DNA of 64,000 bases from Lysinibacter cavernae (GTDB lineage Bacteria; Actinomycetota; Actinomycetes; Actinomycetales; Microbacteriaceae). Where the stretch lies: positions 1,465,838 through 1,529,837 of the forward strand of contig NZ_JAAMOX010000001.1 in NCBI RefSeq assembly GCF_011758565.1. Direction: 5' to 3'. The notes below the pieces were generated by a model. It was not told the origin of the DNA. It was given only the letters and a program-made list of their open reading frames with translations, and ran no database searches. This document shows positions 15,997 through 25,294 of this stretch, piece after piece (positions within the stretch are counted from its first letter, which is position 1; each line of letters begins with the position of its first letter). The position numbers and the translations under genes were made by a program.

Positions 15997-17373
15997 CTAC
16001 AGCACCTCGGCATCCTCGAGCAGCTCGGTCACGAGTGCCGCAATGTCGCTGCGTTCCGAACGGGTCAGTGTCATGTGCCCAAACAGCGCGTGGCCTTTGA
16101 GCGTCTCGATCACCGAGGCGACCCCGTCGTGGCGACCGACCCTGAGGTTATCGCGCTGTGCCACGTCGTGCGTGAGAACAACCCTCGAGTTCTGACCGAT
16201 GCGGCTGAGAACCGTGAGCAGTACGTTGCGCTCAAGCGATTGGGCCTCATCAACGATGACAAACGCGTCGTGCAGCGACCTGCCTCTGATGTGGGTGAGC
16301 GGCAGCACCTCGATCAGCCCACGCTCTTCGATCTCGTCCAGCACGTTTTGCGACACGACCGAACCGAGAGCGTCAAACACGGCCTGACCCCATGGGTTCA
16401 TCTTTTCGCCCTGATCACCAGGAAGGTAGCCAAGCTCCTGACCGCCAACCGCATAGAGCGGCCGAAACACCATAATCTTCTTGTGCTGGTTGCGTTCGAG
16501 CACAGCCTCGAGTCCTGCTGAGAGGGCGAGCGCCGACTTCCCCGTTCCGGCTCGACCCCCAAGAGACACAATGCCAACTGACGGGTCAAGCAATAGGTCG
16601 ATCGCCAGCCGCTGCTCAGCCGAGCGACCGTTGACGCCAAAAACGTCGCGGTCTCCCCGTACGAGGCGGAACATCCCGTCACCCTCAACTCGCCCAAGAG
16701 CGGAGCCTCGATCCGAGTGGATGATGAGCCCGGTATTGATGGGGAGCGTGCGCACCTGCTCAGATCGCATCCGCTCAGAGGCATACAGGTCATGCATCTC
16801 GTCGGACGTGAGCTGGATGTTTGCGAGCCCCGTGTATCCGGAATCAACCGTCTGCTCTGCCCGGTATTCCTCAGCAGCCAGGCCAATTGATGCCGCCTTT
16901 ACGCGCATCGGCAGGTCTTTTGAGACCACCGTCACGGCGAGCCCATCGTTTGCAAGGTTCAGGGCGACCGCGAGAATCCGAGAGTCGTTGTCCCCGAGTT
17001 GCAGCCCGCTCGGGAGAGCCGATTGGCTTGAGTGATTCAGCTCAACCCGCAGCGAGCCGCCTTCGCCCACCGGAATGGGAAAATCAAGTCGCTCGTGTTG
17101 CACTCGAAGATCGTCAAGAAGTCGCAAGGCCGCACGCGCAAAATACCCAATCTCTGGGTCGTGGCGCTTGCCTTCGAGCTCACTAATGACCACAACCGGT
17201 AGTACAACGGCGTGCTCCGCAAACCGGAACAGCGCTTTCGGGTCTGACAGCAACACCGAAGTGTCGAGCACATAGGTTCGCTCGGCTTGTTGGCTCGCGG
17301 ATGACCGCCTCGCCTGTGCCTCGCGCTCTGCGCTTGTGTCTGTTTGGCCTGAGTATTGATTGTTCACAACCAC
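15997..17373 (-). CDS. PhoH family protein: PIN domain plus PhoH ATPase (PhoH2 type)
   Basis: 458 residues. Residues 33-165 form a PIN nuclease domain ([13 protein letters not shown] with Asp near 37, ISELEGKR, and [16 protein letters not shown]). Residues 230-455 form the PhoH P-loop ATPase: [21 protein letters not shown] (Walker A), [28 protein letters not shown], and [12 protein letters not shown] (Walker B), ending with the sensor [13 protein letters not shown]. Proteins with this arrangement unwind and cut RNA in mycobacteria and are often next to a small antitoxin-like gene (PhoAT); no such upstream partner is clear here. GTG start at 17373 has gggag upstream. Confidence 0.94.
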   Translation of the reverse strand: MVVNNQYSGQTDTSAEREAQARRSSASQQAERTYVLDTSVLLSDPKALFRFAEHAVVLPVVVISELEGKRHDPEIGYFARAALRLLDDLRVQHERLDFPIPVGEGGSLRVELNHSSQSALPSGLQLGDNDSRILAVALNLANDGLAVTVVSKDLPMRVKAASIGLAAEEYRAEQTVDSGYTGLANIQLTSDEMHDLYASERMRSEQVRTLPINTGLIIHSDRGSALGRVEGDGMFRLVRGDRDVFGVNGRSAEQRLAIDLLLDPSVGIVSLGGRAGTGKSALALSAGLEAVLERNQHKKIMVFRPLYAVGGQELGYLPGDQGEKMNPWGQAVFDALGSVVSQNVLDEIEERGLIEVLPLTHIRGRSLHDAFVIVDEAQSLERNVLLTVLSRIGQNSRVVLTHDVAQRDNLRVGRHDGVASVIETLKGHALFGHMTLTRSERSDIAALVTELLEDAEVL

Positions 17374-17563
17374 TCCCGTCCCAAGCGACGCATCGCTCAG
17401 TTACTCAAGCGATTCGACCACGTGGGTTCTTGGGGGTGAGATGAACTTATGTGGCCGTCTCGACCAGGCGAGGTGCCTGATACCCATCACGGTACGCCTC
17501 GGCACGGACATTCGGCTACTTCGACACGCTGCCAAACGTTACAACTGGGTAAACGGCGGGTGA

Positions 17564-18349
17564 CTATCCGCCAAAACGGCGCTGGCGGCGTGAGTAGTCG
17601 CGCAGTGCCCGCAAGAAGTCAACCTCACGCAGATCTGGATACAACGCCTCAACAAAGTAAAACTCGCTGTGCGCGCTCTGCCACAGCATAAAATCGCTCA
17701 GTCGCTGCTCGCCTGAAGTGCGAATCACCAAGTCTGGATCTGCCTGCCCGCGCGTGTAGAGGTGCTCACCAATGAGCTCAGGGGTGAGGGTATCGGCAAG
17801 CTCGTCAAGCGTGCGTCCGTCTGCCTGGTGCTGATCGATGATGGAGCGAACGGCCGCCGCGATTTCGCTTCGCCCTCCATAGCCAACCGCAAGGTTTACG
17901 TGCAGGCCTGGGTTATGGGCGCTGCGCTGCTCAGCATCCTTCAGCGCTGCGGTCAGGTCATCTGGGAGCCCTTCGCAGCTGCCAACGTGGCGAACTCGCC
18001 AGCGGCCGTTGCTCGAAAGCTCCTTGGCAAGCTTGGCGATGATGCCAAACAGTTCTTCGAGCTCGGCATCCGCCCGCCCAGTGAGATTGTCGGTCGAGAG
18101 CAGGTAGAGGGTGACAACACCAATTCCACGCTGCTCGCACCAGCCGAGAAATTCAGGAATCTTCTGCGCGCCGGCACGGTGACCATGGGCTGCGCTCTCA
18201 AGCAGCCGCTGCTTCGCCCATCGACGGTTGCCGTCAACAATAATGGCGACGTGATGTGGCATCTGAGCCGAGTCGATCTCCCGACGGAGCCGATGCTCGT
18301 AGAGGCGATAGAGAAATCCGTCTCCGCGTGTCGATTGTTGGCTGCTCAC
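17564..18349 (-). CDS. uppS: Isoprenyl (cis-prenyl) transferase
   Basis: 261 residues, soluble or peripheral membrane enzyme condensing isopentenyl diphosphate onto allylic diphosphates in cis. Motifs: HHVAIIVDGNRRWAK (catalytic Asp near 39), GHRAGAQKIPEFLGWCEQRGI, TLYLLSTDNL, LHVNLAVGYGGRSEI, LVIRTSGEQRLSDFMLWQSAHSEFYF. The neighbour TrhA and the nearby mca-greA block match the gene order around mycobacterial Rv1086, a short-chain Z-farnesyl diphosphate synthase, so the product could be Z-FPP rather than undecaprenyl diphosphate; the symbol is therefore provisional. GTG 18349 follows TAACGT by 7 nt. Divergent from trhA with only 63 bp between starts. Confidence 0.92.
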   Translation of the reverse strand: MSSQQSTRGDGFLYRLYEHRLRREIDSAQMPHHVAIIVDGNRRWAKQRLLESAAHGHRAGAQKIPEFLGWCEQRGIGVVTLYLLSTDNLTGRADAELEELFGIIAKLAKELSSNGRWRVRHVGSCEGLPDDLTAALKDAEQRSAHNPGLHVNLAVGYGGRSEIAAAVRSIIDQHQADGRTLDELADTLTPELIGEHLYTRGQADPDLVIRTSGEQRLSDFMLWQSAHSEFYFVEALYPDLREVDFLRALRDYSRRQRRFGG

Positions 18350-18356
18350 TTCAGAT

Positions 18357-18362
18357 ACGTTA
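18357..18362 (-). promoter_or_regulatory. Leaderless -10 box of the isoprenyl transferase gene
   Basis: TAACGT, 7 nt before GTG 18349. Back to back with the trhA -10 at 18400-18405. Confidence 0.55.
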
Positions 18363-18399
18363 GCTGATGTTCATGCCAGTTTTACGCAGATGCACGGCC

Positions 18400-18405
18400 T
18401 AGCAT
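18400..18405 (+). promoter_or_regulatory. Leaderless -10 box of trhA
   Basis: TAGCAT, 7 nt before ATG 18413. Confidence 0.55.
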
Positions 18406-18412
18406 GGTGCTT

Positions 18413-19219
18413 ATGGGTAACTCACAGACAACCGGCCCCCTCGAGAGTTCTGACGAGCCCTCTGGCGGCGGCACGCATGCCGGCGACGGACTCGCGGATG
18501 ACGGGGCCGTCGATCTGCCCAATATCCCACTGCTTGAGGCCGCGGATGATGCACAGGCGGCGGCATCCATCCCTGCAGAGGTCAAGCCATCGTGGCGCGG
18601 TTGGATACACGCCGGTACGTTCCCCGTCACCATCGCCGCAGGCGTTGTACTGATCTGCCTTGCCGAGGGAACGGTCGCGAAGTGGGCCGCCGCGGTCTTT
18701 ACGCTCACCAGCATGATGTTGTTCGGTAACTCTGCGCTCTACCACCGGTTCAACTGGCGGCCAACGGTCAAGATGATCTTCAAGCGCATCGATCACGCGA
18801 ACATCTTCCTGCTCATCGCGGGAACCTACACCCCGCTCGCGCTCCTCGCGCTTCCTCCTGAAAAGGGGATGTTGCTGCTTATCCTCGTGTGGGCTGGGGC
18901 CTTGCTCGGCATCGGCTTCCGAGTGTTCTGGATTGGCGCGCCACGCTGGCTCTACGTCGCCATATACATCCTGCTGGGCTGGGCTGCCGTGATGTACATG
19001 GGCGACCTCTATCGGGTGAGCCCTGCGATGATGATCCTCGTCATCGTTGGCGGCCTGTGCTACACGGCAGGGGCCGTCATCTACGGGATGAAGAAGCCGA
19101 ACCCGTGGCCGGGACACTTTGGCTTCCACGAGATCTTTCACACGCTCACGGTGATCGCGTTCCTATGCCACTGGACGGCAACCCTCATCATCTCGCTGCA
19201 TCCGGCGTACCACGCGTAG
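18413..19219 (+). CDS. trhA: PAQR / TrhA family membrane protein (hemolysin III type)
   Basis: 268 residues. An acidic, Gly/Ala-rich cytoplasmic N-terminus of about 60 residues precedes a seven-helix PAQR domain: WRGWIHAG, SMMLFGNSALYHR (Ser/His metal-site motif), FKRIDHANIFLLIAGTYTPLALLALP (Asp/His motif), and FGFHEIFHTLTVIAFLCHW (the third His pair). These Zn-binding residues are all present. Family members influence membrane energetics and lipid order; the old haemolysin name is not evidence of toxicity. The N-terminal extension is longer than in many homologues. Start ATG 18413 was preferred to GTG 18404 because TAGCAT lies 7 nt before it. Confidence 0.93.
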   Translation: MGNSQTTGPLESSDEPSGGGTHAGDGLADDGAVDLPNIPLLEAADDAQAAASIPAEVKPSWRGWIHAGTFPVTIAAGVVLICLAEGTVAKWAAAVFTLTSMMLFGNSALYHRFNWRPTVKMIFKRIDHANIFLLIAGTYTPLALLALPPEKGMLLLILVWAGALLGIGFRVFWIGAPRWLYVAIYILLGWAAVMYMGDLYRVSPAMMILVIVGGLCYTAGAVIYGMKKPNPWPGHFGFHEIFHTLTVIAFLCHWTATLIISLHPAYHA

Positions 19220-19250
19220 CGAGGCTTGCCGGTCGGGGTTGCGAACGCAT

Positions 19251-19306
19251 CCATTCGCCTATGATTGCGATTGTTATGCCTTTTTCTCGCAATGAGTGGC
19301 GAACGG
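19251..19306. terminator. Inverted repeat between trhA and recQ
   Basis: Arms 19251-19270 and 19287-19306 are imperfect (about 14 of 20). The right arm, read on the minus strand, contains gttcgccactcattgcga, nearly identical to an arm of the hairpin at 55217-55276, so it may be a dispersed palindromic element as well as a terminator. Confidence 0.6.
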
Positions 19307-19342
19307 ACGGTCGTCGGGGCGCGGCCTGGGCAGGCGTTGCGG

Positions 19343-21409
19343 CTATGCCCCGCCAAGTACCTCAAGCACGGCCTCGCCGTAGCGAGCGCGCTTCTGCTCG
19401 CCGATACCGCTGATGCTGCCAAGGGCCTCCAGCGTCTCGGGCAGGTGCACTGCCAGCTCTCGCAGCGTCGCGTCGTTGAACACGATGTAGGCGGGCACCC
19501 CCTGCTGCTTTGCTTCTCCGGCGCGCCAGGCACGCAGCGCTTCAAAGACGACTGCCTGCTCATCGCTCAGGTCGGCAACGGCGGCGGACTTGGATGACCG
19601 TGACGCCGCTCGCTCCGGACGCAGTGCCTCATGACGGAGCGGAACCTCTTGGTCGCCTTTGAGTACCGCGATACTTCCCTCGGTGAGGGTCAAGACCCCG
19701 TAGTCGCCGTGGGTCGCCAACAGGTCGCGAGCCAGCAGCTGCCGGATGACCCCGCGCCACTGCTGGTCGGAGAGGTCGGCCCCGATGCCCCACGTGCTGA
19801 GCTCGTTGTGCCTCGACTGTGTGCTTCGCTGGTTCTCTTTGCCGCGAAGGATGTCAACGACCTGACCAGCGCCAAACATCTGGTTGCGCTCGCTCTTGAG
19901 CCGGAAGACGGTCGAAAGCACTTTCTGTGCGGGGACGGTGCCATCCCAAACCTCTGGAGGGCTCACGCACGTATCGCAGTTGCCGCATGGGCTCCCGAGC
20001 CGCTCGCCGAAATACGCGAGGAGGCCAATGCGTCGGCACTCGGTTGTCTCGCACAGGGCGAGCATCGCGTCGAGGTGTTGGGATTGCGAACGCTTATGCG
20101 CCACGTCGCCAGCCGATTGCTCGATCATGCGTCGCTGCTGCACAACATCTTGTAGGCCGTAAGCAAGCCACGCCTCGGAGGGCAGCCCGTCGCGACCGGC
20201 GCGGCCCGTCTCTTGGTAATATCCCTCGACCGATTTTGGCAGGTCAATGTGCGCGACAAAACGCACGTCAGGTTTGTCGATGCCCATGCCAAAGGCGATA
20301 GTGGCGACGACAACAACGCCGTCTTCGCGGAGGAAGCGAGACTGCGCACTCGCGCGCGTCTGCACGTCGAGGCCTGCGTGGTACGCAACCGCGTCAACGC
20401 CGATGGATCGCAGGTATTCGGCCGTTTTCTCGACCGAGTTGCGACTGAGCGCGTAGACGATGCCGGCCTCGTCTGGATGCTCTTTGGTGATGAACTGCGC
20501 GAGCTGGGCGCGCGGATTGGCCTTGTTCACGATGCGGTAGTGCAGGTTCGGTCGGTCAAAGCTTGAGACGAAAAGCTCAGCCTCTGTGAGGGACAGCCGC
20601 TCGACGATTTCGCGGCGCGTCGCGTCGGTTGCTGTTGCGGTAAGCGCGACTCGTGGAACGCCTGGCCAGCGTTCTGCGAGGACATTGAGCGCAAGGTAGT
20701 CTGGCCGGAAGTCGTGGCCCCACTGGGACACACAGTGCGCCTCGTCAATCGCGAAGAGCGAGATGGTGCCCCGTGCCAGGAAATCGAGGGTGGTGTCTGA
20801 GTTGAGCCGCTCTGGCGCAACGTACAGCATGTCGAGTTCGCCGCTGAGATACGCGCGCTCGACGGCGGCGCGTTCGTGCGGCTCTTGGGTGGAATTGAGG
20901 TACTCAGCCCGGATTCCGACCGCGCGGAGCGCCTCAACCTGGTCGTGCATGAGCGCGATGAGCGGCGATACCACGATGCCAACACCGTCACGCAGCAGGG
21001 CAGGGATTTGGTAGCAGAGCGATTTTCCGCCGCCGGTTGGCATCAGCACAACGGCGTCGCCGCCGCGCGCTACCCGCTCAACAATTTCGGCCTGTTGGCC
21101 TCGGAACTCGTCGTAGCCAAAGATCTTGCTGAGGATGCGGTGGGCACGTTCGCTCAGAACGCCGGGCTCGTTCGCCAGCCTCTGATGAGCGGTCAGTACC
21201 TGAGGGGATGCCGCGCCACGGCCGTAGCCACTACCCGCACCGTCGTTTGACGCCTCTTGCGCGCCGGCGACGCGGGTGTACACAGGCTGGCCGACGCTCA
21301 CGACTGGGTCGTCGGCGTGCAGGGGTGGTGGATCGTAGCCGTACGGGTCCTCGAAAAAGTCCGGTTCTTCTGGTTCTGGATACCGGTCGAAGTCACCGCC
21401 AGCCGTCAT
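19343..21409 (-). CDS. recQ: ATP-dependent DNA helicase RecQ
   Basis: 688 residues, 3'-5' DNA helicase in recombination and repair. An acidic/Pro-rich N-terminal extension of about 85 residues (unlike E. coli RecQ) precedes helicase domain 1 with [12 protein letters not shown] (Walker A Lys near 129), [11 protein letters not shown] and [19 protein letters not shown] (DEAH and aromatic-rich loop), helicase domain 2 with [14 protein letters not shown] and [12 protein letters not shown], a zinc site with CETTECRR and CGNCDTC, the RQC winged helix ([26 protein letters not shown]) and a C-terminal HRDC domain ([31 protein letters not shown]). It follows the membrane-protein gene by 3 nt in the mca operon. 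Confidence 0.96.
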   Translation of the reverse strand: MTAGGDFDRYPEPEEPDFFEDPYGYDPPPLHADDPVVSVGQPVYTRVAGAQEASNDGAGSGYGRGAASPQVLTAHQRLANEPGVLSERAHRILSKIFGYDEFRGQQAEIVERVARGGDAVVLMPTGGGKSLCYQIPALLRDGVGIVVSPLIALMHDQVEALRAVGIRAEYLNSTQEPHERAAVERAYLSGELDMLYVAPERLNSDTTLDFLARGTISLFAIDEAHCVSQWGHDFRPDYLALNVLAERWPGVPRVALTATATDATRREIVERLSLTEAELFVSSFDRPNLHYRIVNKANPRAQLAQFITKEHPDEAGIVYALSRNSVEKTAEYLRSIGVDAVAYHAGLDVQTRASAQSRFLREDGVVVVATIAFGMGIDKPDVRFVAHIDLPKSVEGYYQETGRAGRDGLPSEAWLAYGLQDVVQQRRMIEQSAGDVAHKRSQSQHLDAMLALCETTECRRIGLLAYFGERLGSPCGNCDTCVSPPEVWDGTVPAQKVLSTVFRLKSERNQMFGAGQVVDILRGKENQRSTQSRHNELSTWGIGADLSDQQWRGVIRQLLARDLLATHGDYGVLTLTEGSIAVLKGDQEVPLRHEALRPERAASRSSKSAAVADLSDEQAVVFEALRAWRAGEAKQQGVPAYIVFNDATLRELAVHLPETLEALGSISGIGEQKRARYGEAVLEVLGGA

Positions 21410-21412
21410 AGC

Positions 21413-21787
21413 TTAGGAGCTTTCGCCGTGGGGCGGCGTAGCCGATTTGCTGCCGTTGGCTGCCGCGGCGCTGGAGTCGTTGTGGGCGCTCGTATCGTCC
21501 GCTGCCTCGCCGTTCGCCGCAGCGCCACCGTTGGCCGCAGCATCACCATCGGCTGCGGCTTCTTCGGCATCAAGCTGAGCATCAACTTCTGCGCGATAGC
21601 GCGTGCGGCGCACGCGGCGGTTCATGTCAAGGATGAGCAGCACGGTCATGAGCGCGACAAAGGCCGTAGCCGCAAAACCGATCGCACCCGGCGTCACCGA
21701 GTCTTTATCGAATTCTGGCGCGGGGGTCTCGGTGGCGGCCACAACGATGGCGGTCACAAACGGGGAGGCGCTGAGCGCGGCGAACAT
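21413..21787 (-). CDS. Small single-pass membrane protein, unknown function
   Basis: 124 residues. N-terminal hydrophobic stretch, a short acidic loop (TETPAPEFDKDS), one clear transmembrane helix (GAIGFAATAFVALMTVLLIL, about 34-53), the basic RRVRRTRYRAEVD just inside, then an acidic Ala/Asn/Gly-rich low-complexity tail of about 55 residues. The ATG abuts the TAG stop of mca (no gap) and its stop is 3 nt from recQ, so it is in the same operon. Position next to mca and size match the small membrane protein gene Rv1083 in mycobacteria. Confidence 0.8.
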   Translation of the reverse strand: MFAALSASPFVTAIVVAATETPAPEFDKDSVTPGAIGFAATAFVALMTVLLILDMNRRVRRTRYRAEVDAQLDAEEAAADGDAAANGGAAANGEAADDTSAHNDSSAAAANGSKSATPPHGESS

Positions 21788-22651
21788 CTAGTTATCCTCA
21801 ATTCCTTGGAAGAGATCGGCTTCTGGGTTGGCCGTTGCCACACGAGATGCGGCCAGTTGGTAGTCCTCGTATGGCCAAGCGGCCTGCTGAATTTCGTTTG
21901 GCCAGAAGAAGAAGGAGCTGTCTGGGGCCACCTGGCTGGCGTGTGCCTTGAGCGCGAGGTCGCGGCGTTCAAAAAACTCGCCAACCTTAACCTGCGTGGT
22001 GGCGTTGTACGGACGCTGGCGCATCCACCCGACCATCTCCTCAAACTGCGTGAGCAGCGGCGACGACGGCTCGCGCTCTTTCATGAGGTTGTAGACGCTC
22101 TCCATGCGAGGGAAGTTAAAGATGGCCTCGTAGTAGAGCTTCGAGACCGCCCATGGTTCGCCTGCCTCAGGGTACATGGTTGGGTCTGCTGCGGCCTCGT
22201 AGGCAAACATGCTGATGACATGAGTGCGGATGTGGTCTGGATGCGGGTAACCGCCATTTTCGTCATAGGTGACCATGACGTGCGGCTTGAACTCGCGGAT
22301 AAGGCGAACAAGATGCTCTGCTTCAATCTCGACGGGGATATCGGCAAAGCTGCCGGGAGGTACAGTGCCGTCCTCGCGGGCCATACCGGAATCGACGTAA
22401 CCGAGCCAGCGGTGCTGGAACCCGATGACCTCACGAGCTGCCGCCATCTCAAGGCGGCGAAGCCCGGCAAGATCGCGCTTTGCGAGCGCGGCTTTGTCGA
22501 GGTGATCGTTGAGGATGTCGCCCCGCTCGCCGCCAGTGCACGAGACAATCATGACCTCGGCGCCCCTGTTGAGGTAATAAGCGTAGGTCGCAGCGCCCTT
22601 GCTCGACTCGTCGTCGGGATGAGCGTGAACGGCCATGAGTCGTAGCGACAC
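21788..22651 (-). CDS. mca: Mycothiol S-conjugate amidase
   Basis: 287 residues, cytoplasmic Zn-dependent amidase cutting mycothiol conjugates of electrophiles into a mercapturic acid and GlcN-inositol, a detoxification step special to actinobacteria. Motifs: RLMAVHAHPDDESSKG with Zn ligands His and Asp in AHPDD (near 11 and 14), VSCTGGERGDILN, YDENGGYPHPDHIRTH with the third Zn ligand His. The C-terminal DSSFFFWPNEIQQAAWPYEDYQLA is typical of Mca rather than MshB. Start taken as GTG 22651 by comparison with family N-termini; ATG 22636 is an alternative. Divergent from the DUF4307-greA genes. Confidence 0.93.
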   Translation of the reverse strand: MSLRLMAVHAHPDDESSKGAATYAYYLNRGAEVMIVSCTGGERGDILNDHLDKAALAKRDLAGLRRLEMAAAREVIGFQHRWLGYVDSGMAREDGTVPPGSFADIPVEIEAEHLVRLIREFKPHVMVTYDENGGYPHPDHIRTHVISMFAYEAAADPTMYPEAGEPWAVSKLYYEAIFNFPRMESVYNLMKEREPSSPLLTQFEEMVGWMRQRPYNATTQVKVGEFFERRDLALKAHASQVAPDSSFFFWPNEIQQAAWPYEDYQLAASRVATANPEADLFQGIEDN

Positions 22652-22778
22652 CGTTGGTCTCGATTCTGTGTGGGATGATGAATAGATATGGATGCGGCTT
22701 GCAGAGGCCAGCACCCTCACAATGGTACGCCACGTAAGCTGTGTGTGAGACGTACCAGCGACTATCTTGAGGAGTACT

Positions 22779-23204
22779 TTGGCCGAGACTGAGGTTGTGG
22801 ATAACCACCTCGAAGAACGCTATGGCCGCGCCAAGACCGGGCGGCTTGATAAGCGCGTCCTCACTGCCCTCGCAGGCGTCTTCGCCGTCGTACTCATCGC
22901 GTGGGTCGCCTGGGCCGGGCTCAACGGCGACAACGGCACCCTCGAGTTCCGAAACATCGGTTACAGCATCGACGACGAAGCCAACGTCGACATCACGTTT
23001 GACGTCACGGTCGTGCCGAACACCCCGGTCGCCTGCGCGTTGCAGTCGCTCTCTGAGTCGTACGGCGTTGTTGGGTACAAAGTTGTTGTTGTCGAACCGA
23101 GCGACCAGCGCACCCGCCAATTCACCGAGACACTGCGCACGATCTCGGAGCCAACCACCGGCGTGGTCGAGCGCTGCTGGACGCTCGAAAACGATCAGGC
23201 CTAA
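22779..23204 (+). CDS. DUF4307 domain-containing membrane protein
   Basis: 141 residues. A cytoplasmic LEERYGRAKTGRLDKR start (the ERYGR signature of the family), one transmembrane helix (VLTALAGVFAVVLIAWVAWAGL), then an external beta-rich domain with two Cys (ACALQSL and ERCWTL). Function unknown. Start is TTG 22779 with gagga 6-11 nt upstream; an in-frame TTG four codons earlier overlaps this Shine-Dalgarno. Located between mca and greA as in many actinobacteria. Confidence 0.88.
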   Translation: MAETEVVDNHLEERYGRAKTGRLDKRVLTALAGVFAVVLIAWVAWAGLNGDNGTLEFRNIGYSIDDEANVDITFDVTVVPNTPVACALQSLSESYGVVGYKVVVVEPSDQRTRQFTETLRTISEPTTGVVERCWTLENDQA

Positions 23205-23407
23205 CTCCTCGTTCCCATCTCACGGCCTTTCCCTCTCAGGGTCCGGTTGCCTAACGCGAGCGCACAAAAACCGGCCAGTCCTGGCGCGGTGCTTGGAGCG
23301 GTTCCTCCCCCGCTGGTAGTCTGGTGGTTTGATTCAGGCCCTAGCGAAACGCTCGTTGGGGCTCACGTTTAACTACTGCGCTACCAGCCCTTATGCAAGG
23401 AGTCATC

Positions 23408-23899
23408 ATGTCGAACGAGGTACACGAGACCTGGCTTACCCAGGATGCGTTTAACCGCTTGAACGACGAGCTGACGTACCTGAGCGGCCCGGGCCGACAA
23501 GACATCACCGACAAAATCGAGGCAGCACGCGAAGAGGGCGACCTCAAAGAAAACGGCGGCTACCACGCGGCAAAAGATGAGCAGGGCAAGATGGAGGCGC
23601 GCATCCGCGACCTCGCTCACCTGCTGAAGACCGCCAAAGTTGGCGACGCCCCCGAGAGCACCGGCGAGGTTGTTGTTGGCACCGTCATCACGGCAACCGT
23701 CTTTGGCGACGAAGAGGTTTTCCTGCTTGGCAACCGTGAGATCGCTGGCAACAGCGACCTCGATGTCTACAGCGAGAACAGTCCGCTCGGCGAGGCAATC
23801 CTTGGGCTCAAGGTTGGCGATTCCACGAGCTACACCGCTCCAAACGGCAAAGAGATTCCCGTGTCAATCATCAAGGTAGAAACCTACAACGGCCAGTAA
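23408..23899 (+). CDS. greA: Transcription elongation factor GreA
   Basis: 163 residues. Enters the RNA polymerase secondary channel and stimulates cleavage of backtracked RNA. N-terminal coiled coil with WLTQDAFNRLNDELTYLSG and KIEAAREEGDLKENGGYHAAKDEQGKMEARI, carrying the D/E tip residues (EEGDLKENGGYH), and a C-terminal FKBP-like domain with DVYSENSPLGEAILGLKVGD. ATG 23408 is preceded by aagga. Followed by a terminator hairpin and the convergent ilvA. Confidence 0.95.
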   Translation: MSNEVHETWLTQDAFNRLNDELTYLSGPGRQDITDKIEAAREEGDLKENGGYHAAKDEQGKMEARIRDLAHLLKTAKVGDAPESTGEVVVGTVITATVFGDEEVFLLGNREIAGNSDLDVYSENSPLGEAILGLKVGDSTSYTAPNGKEIPVSIIKVETYNGQ

Positions 23900-23947
23900 T
23901 AGCAGCGAGATGGCCGTCAGGCCGGCCGAGTGTCGACCGACAACGAC

Positions 23948-24007
23948 TCAGCCCGTGTACATCGTCAGCCCGCCGAGAGGCGGACTCGAGCAAGGTACAC
24001 GGGCTGA
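23948..24007. terminator. Inverted repeat between greA and ilvA
   Basis: Perfect 13-nt arms tcagcccgtgtac (23948-23960) and its complement (23995-24007) around a GC-rich 34-nt loop that has its own ccgccgagaggcgg mini-hairpin. Convergent junction. Confidence 0.75.
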
Positions 24008-24052
24008 ACGCGTTAACGGGGCTGGTCAAGCATCCATGCACCCGACGAGCGG

Positions 24053-25294
24053 CTACAGCCCTTCGAGGCGCAGCCGGTACCCGGCATCCTTCAGCTTCTG
24101 GACCACCTGGTCTCGGTGCTCAGCACCCCTGGTCTCGATGTGAAGCTCAAGCTCAACCTCGCTGATCTGCAGGCCCCCTCCGTGGCGGGTGTGCTGTACC
24201 TCAACGACGTTGGCGTTAGCTTCTGACACGATCTCAGCGGTTCGTGCGAGCTGGCCAGGACGATCTGGCAGCATAACCCGAAGCTTGAGGTACCGATCTG
24301 AAGCGGCTAGTCCGTGGCTGATCACGCGCTGCATGAGCAACGGATCGATATTGCCGCCGGAGAGCACGGTTGCGGTTGGGCCTGTCGTTGTAATCTTGCC
24401 CGCGATCATCGCCGCAACGCCGGCGGCACCGGCAGGCTCAACTACAAGCTTTGCCCGCTCAAGCAGCACGAGGATACCCCGCGCGATGTCGTCGTCGCTC
24501 ACCGTCACAATCTCGTCAACGTATTCGCGAACGATGTCAAAGTTGAGGGCTCCGGGCCTGGCAACGGCAATACCGTCGGCAATTGTTGGCGTCGTCTCGA
24601 CGTTGATGGGTTCGCCAGCCTCAAGCGACGGGCCGTATGCTGCCGCATTCTCCGCCTGGACTCCGATGATTCGGATACTGCGGCCGTCCCGCTCAGCCCT
24701 GAGCTTCGCCGCGAGCGCGATGCCGGCGATGAGGCCGCCTCCACCGATCGGAATGACAAATGTCTCGATTTCTGGGGCTTCGTCGAGCATTTCAAGGGCA
24801 AGGGTTCCTTGCCCGGCAACCACGTCAAAGTGATCGAAGGGTGGGATAAGGACAGCCCCCGTCGACTCGGCAAATTCTGCGGCAGCCCGCAGCGGCTCCT
24901 CAACCGTGTGCCCGCGAAGCACAACATCGGCGCCGTAGTTGCGCGTAGCCTGCAGCTTTGGCAGTGCGACGCCGAGCGGCATAAAGATGGTTGCCTTAAT
25001 CCCGAGCTCACGGGCAGCAAACGCAACTCCTTGGGCGTGGTTGCCGGCCGAGGCAGCTACTACTCCCCTGTCGCGCTCTTCCTGGCTCAGCTGCGAAAGC
25101 CTGTTGTACGCGCCACGAATTTTATACGAACCGGTGCGCTGGAGGTTTTCACACTTCAGATAGACCTGCGAAACATTCAGGATTTCAGCGAGGTAGCGTG
25201 AGGTCTCGAGCGGAGTTGGCTGGGCTACGTTGCCAACAACGCCGCGTGCCGACTCAAAATCGGAGAGGGTTGGCCGGTTGAAACGTGTGGTCAT
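24053..25294 (-). CDS. ilvA: Threonine ammonia-lyase (threonine dehydratase) with ACT domain
   Basis: 413 residues, PLP enzyme turning L-threonine into 2-oxobutanoate and ammonia. PLP Lys in RTGSYKIRGAYN (Lys near 58); AASAGNHAQGVA; phosphate-binding IPIGGGGLIAGIALA; LSGGNIDP. Residues from about 335 form a single ACT-like regulatory domain (LKLRVMLPDRPGQLARTAEIVSE). The overall layout resembles the shorter catabolic or single-ACT threonine dehydratases, so it could be biosynthetic or catabolic; other branched-chain genes are absent here. ATG overlaps the stop of the upstream AI-2E family gene (ATGA at 25291-25294). Confidence 0.93.
   Translation of the reverse strand: MTTRFNRPTLSDFESARGVVGNVAQPTPLETSRYLAEILNVSQVYLKCENLQRTGSYKIRGAYNRLSQLSQEERDRGVVAASAGNHAQGVAFAARELGIKATIFMPLGVALPKLQATRNYGADVVLRGHTVEEPLRAAAEFAESTGAVLIPPFDHFDVVAGQGTLALEMLDEAPEIETFVIPIGGGGLIAGIALAAKLRAERDGRSIRIIGVQAENAAAYGPSLEAGEPINVETTPTIADGIAVARPGALNFDIVREYVDEIVTVSDDDIARGILVLLERAKLVVEPAGAAGVAAMIAGKITTTGPTATVLSGGNIDPLLMQRVISHGLAASDRYLKLRVMLPDRPGQLARTAEIVSEANANVVEVQHTRHGGGLQISEVELELHIETRGAEHRDQVVQKLKDAGYRLRLEGL

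Noticed and set aside
18413-19219. TrhA as a haemolysin/virulence toxin
   Set aside because: The family is a PAQR-type membrane protein; the haemolysin III name reflects an early heterologous effect and not a toxin.
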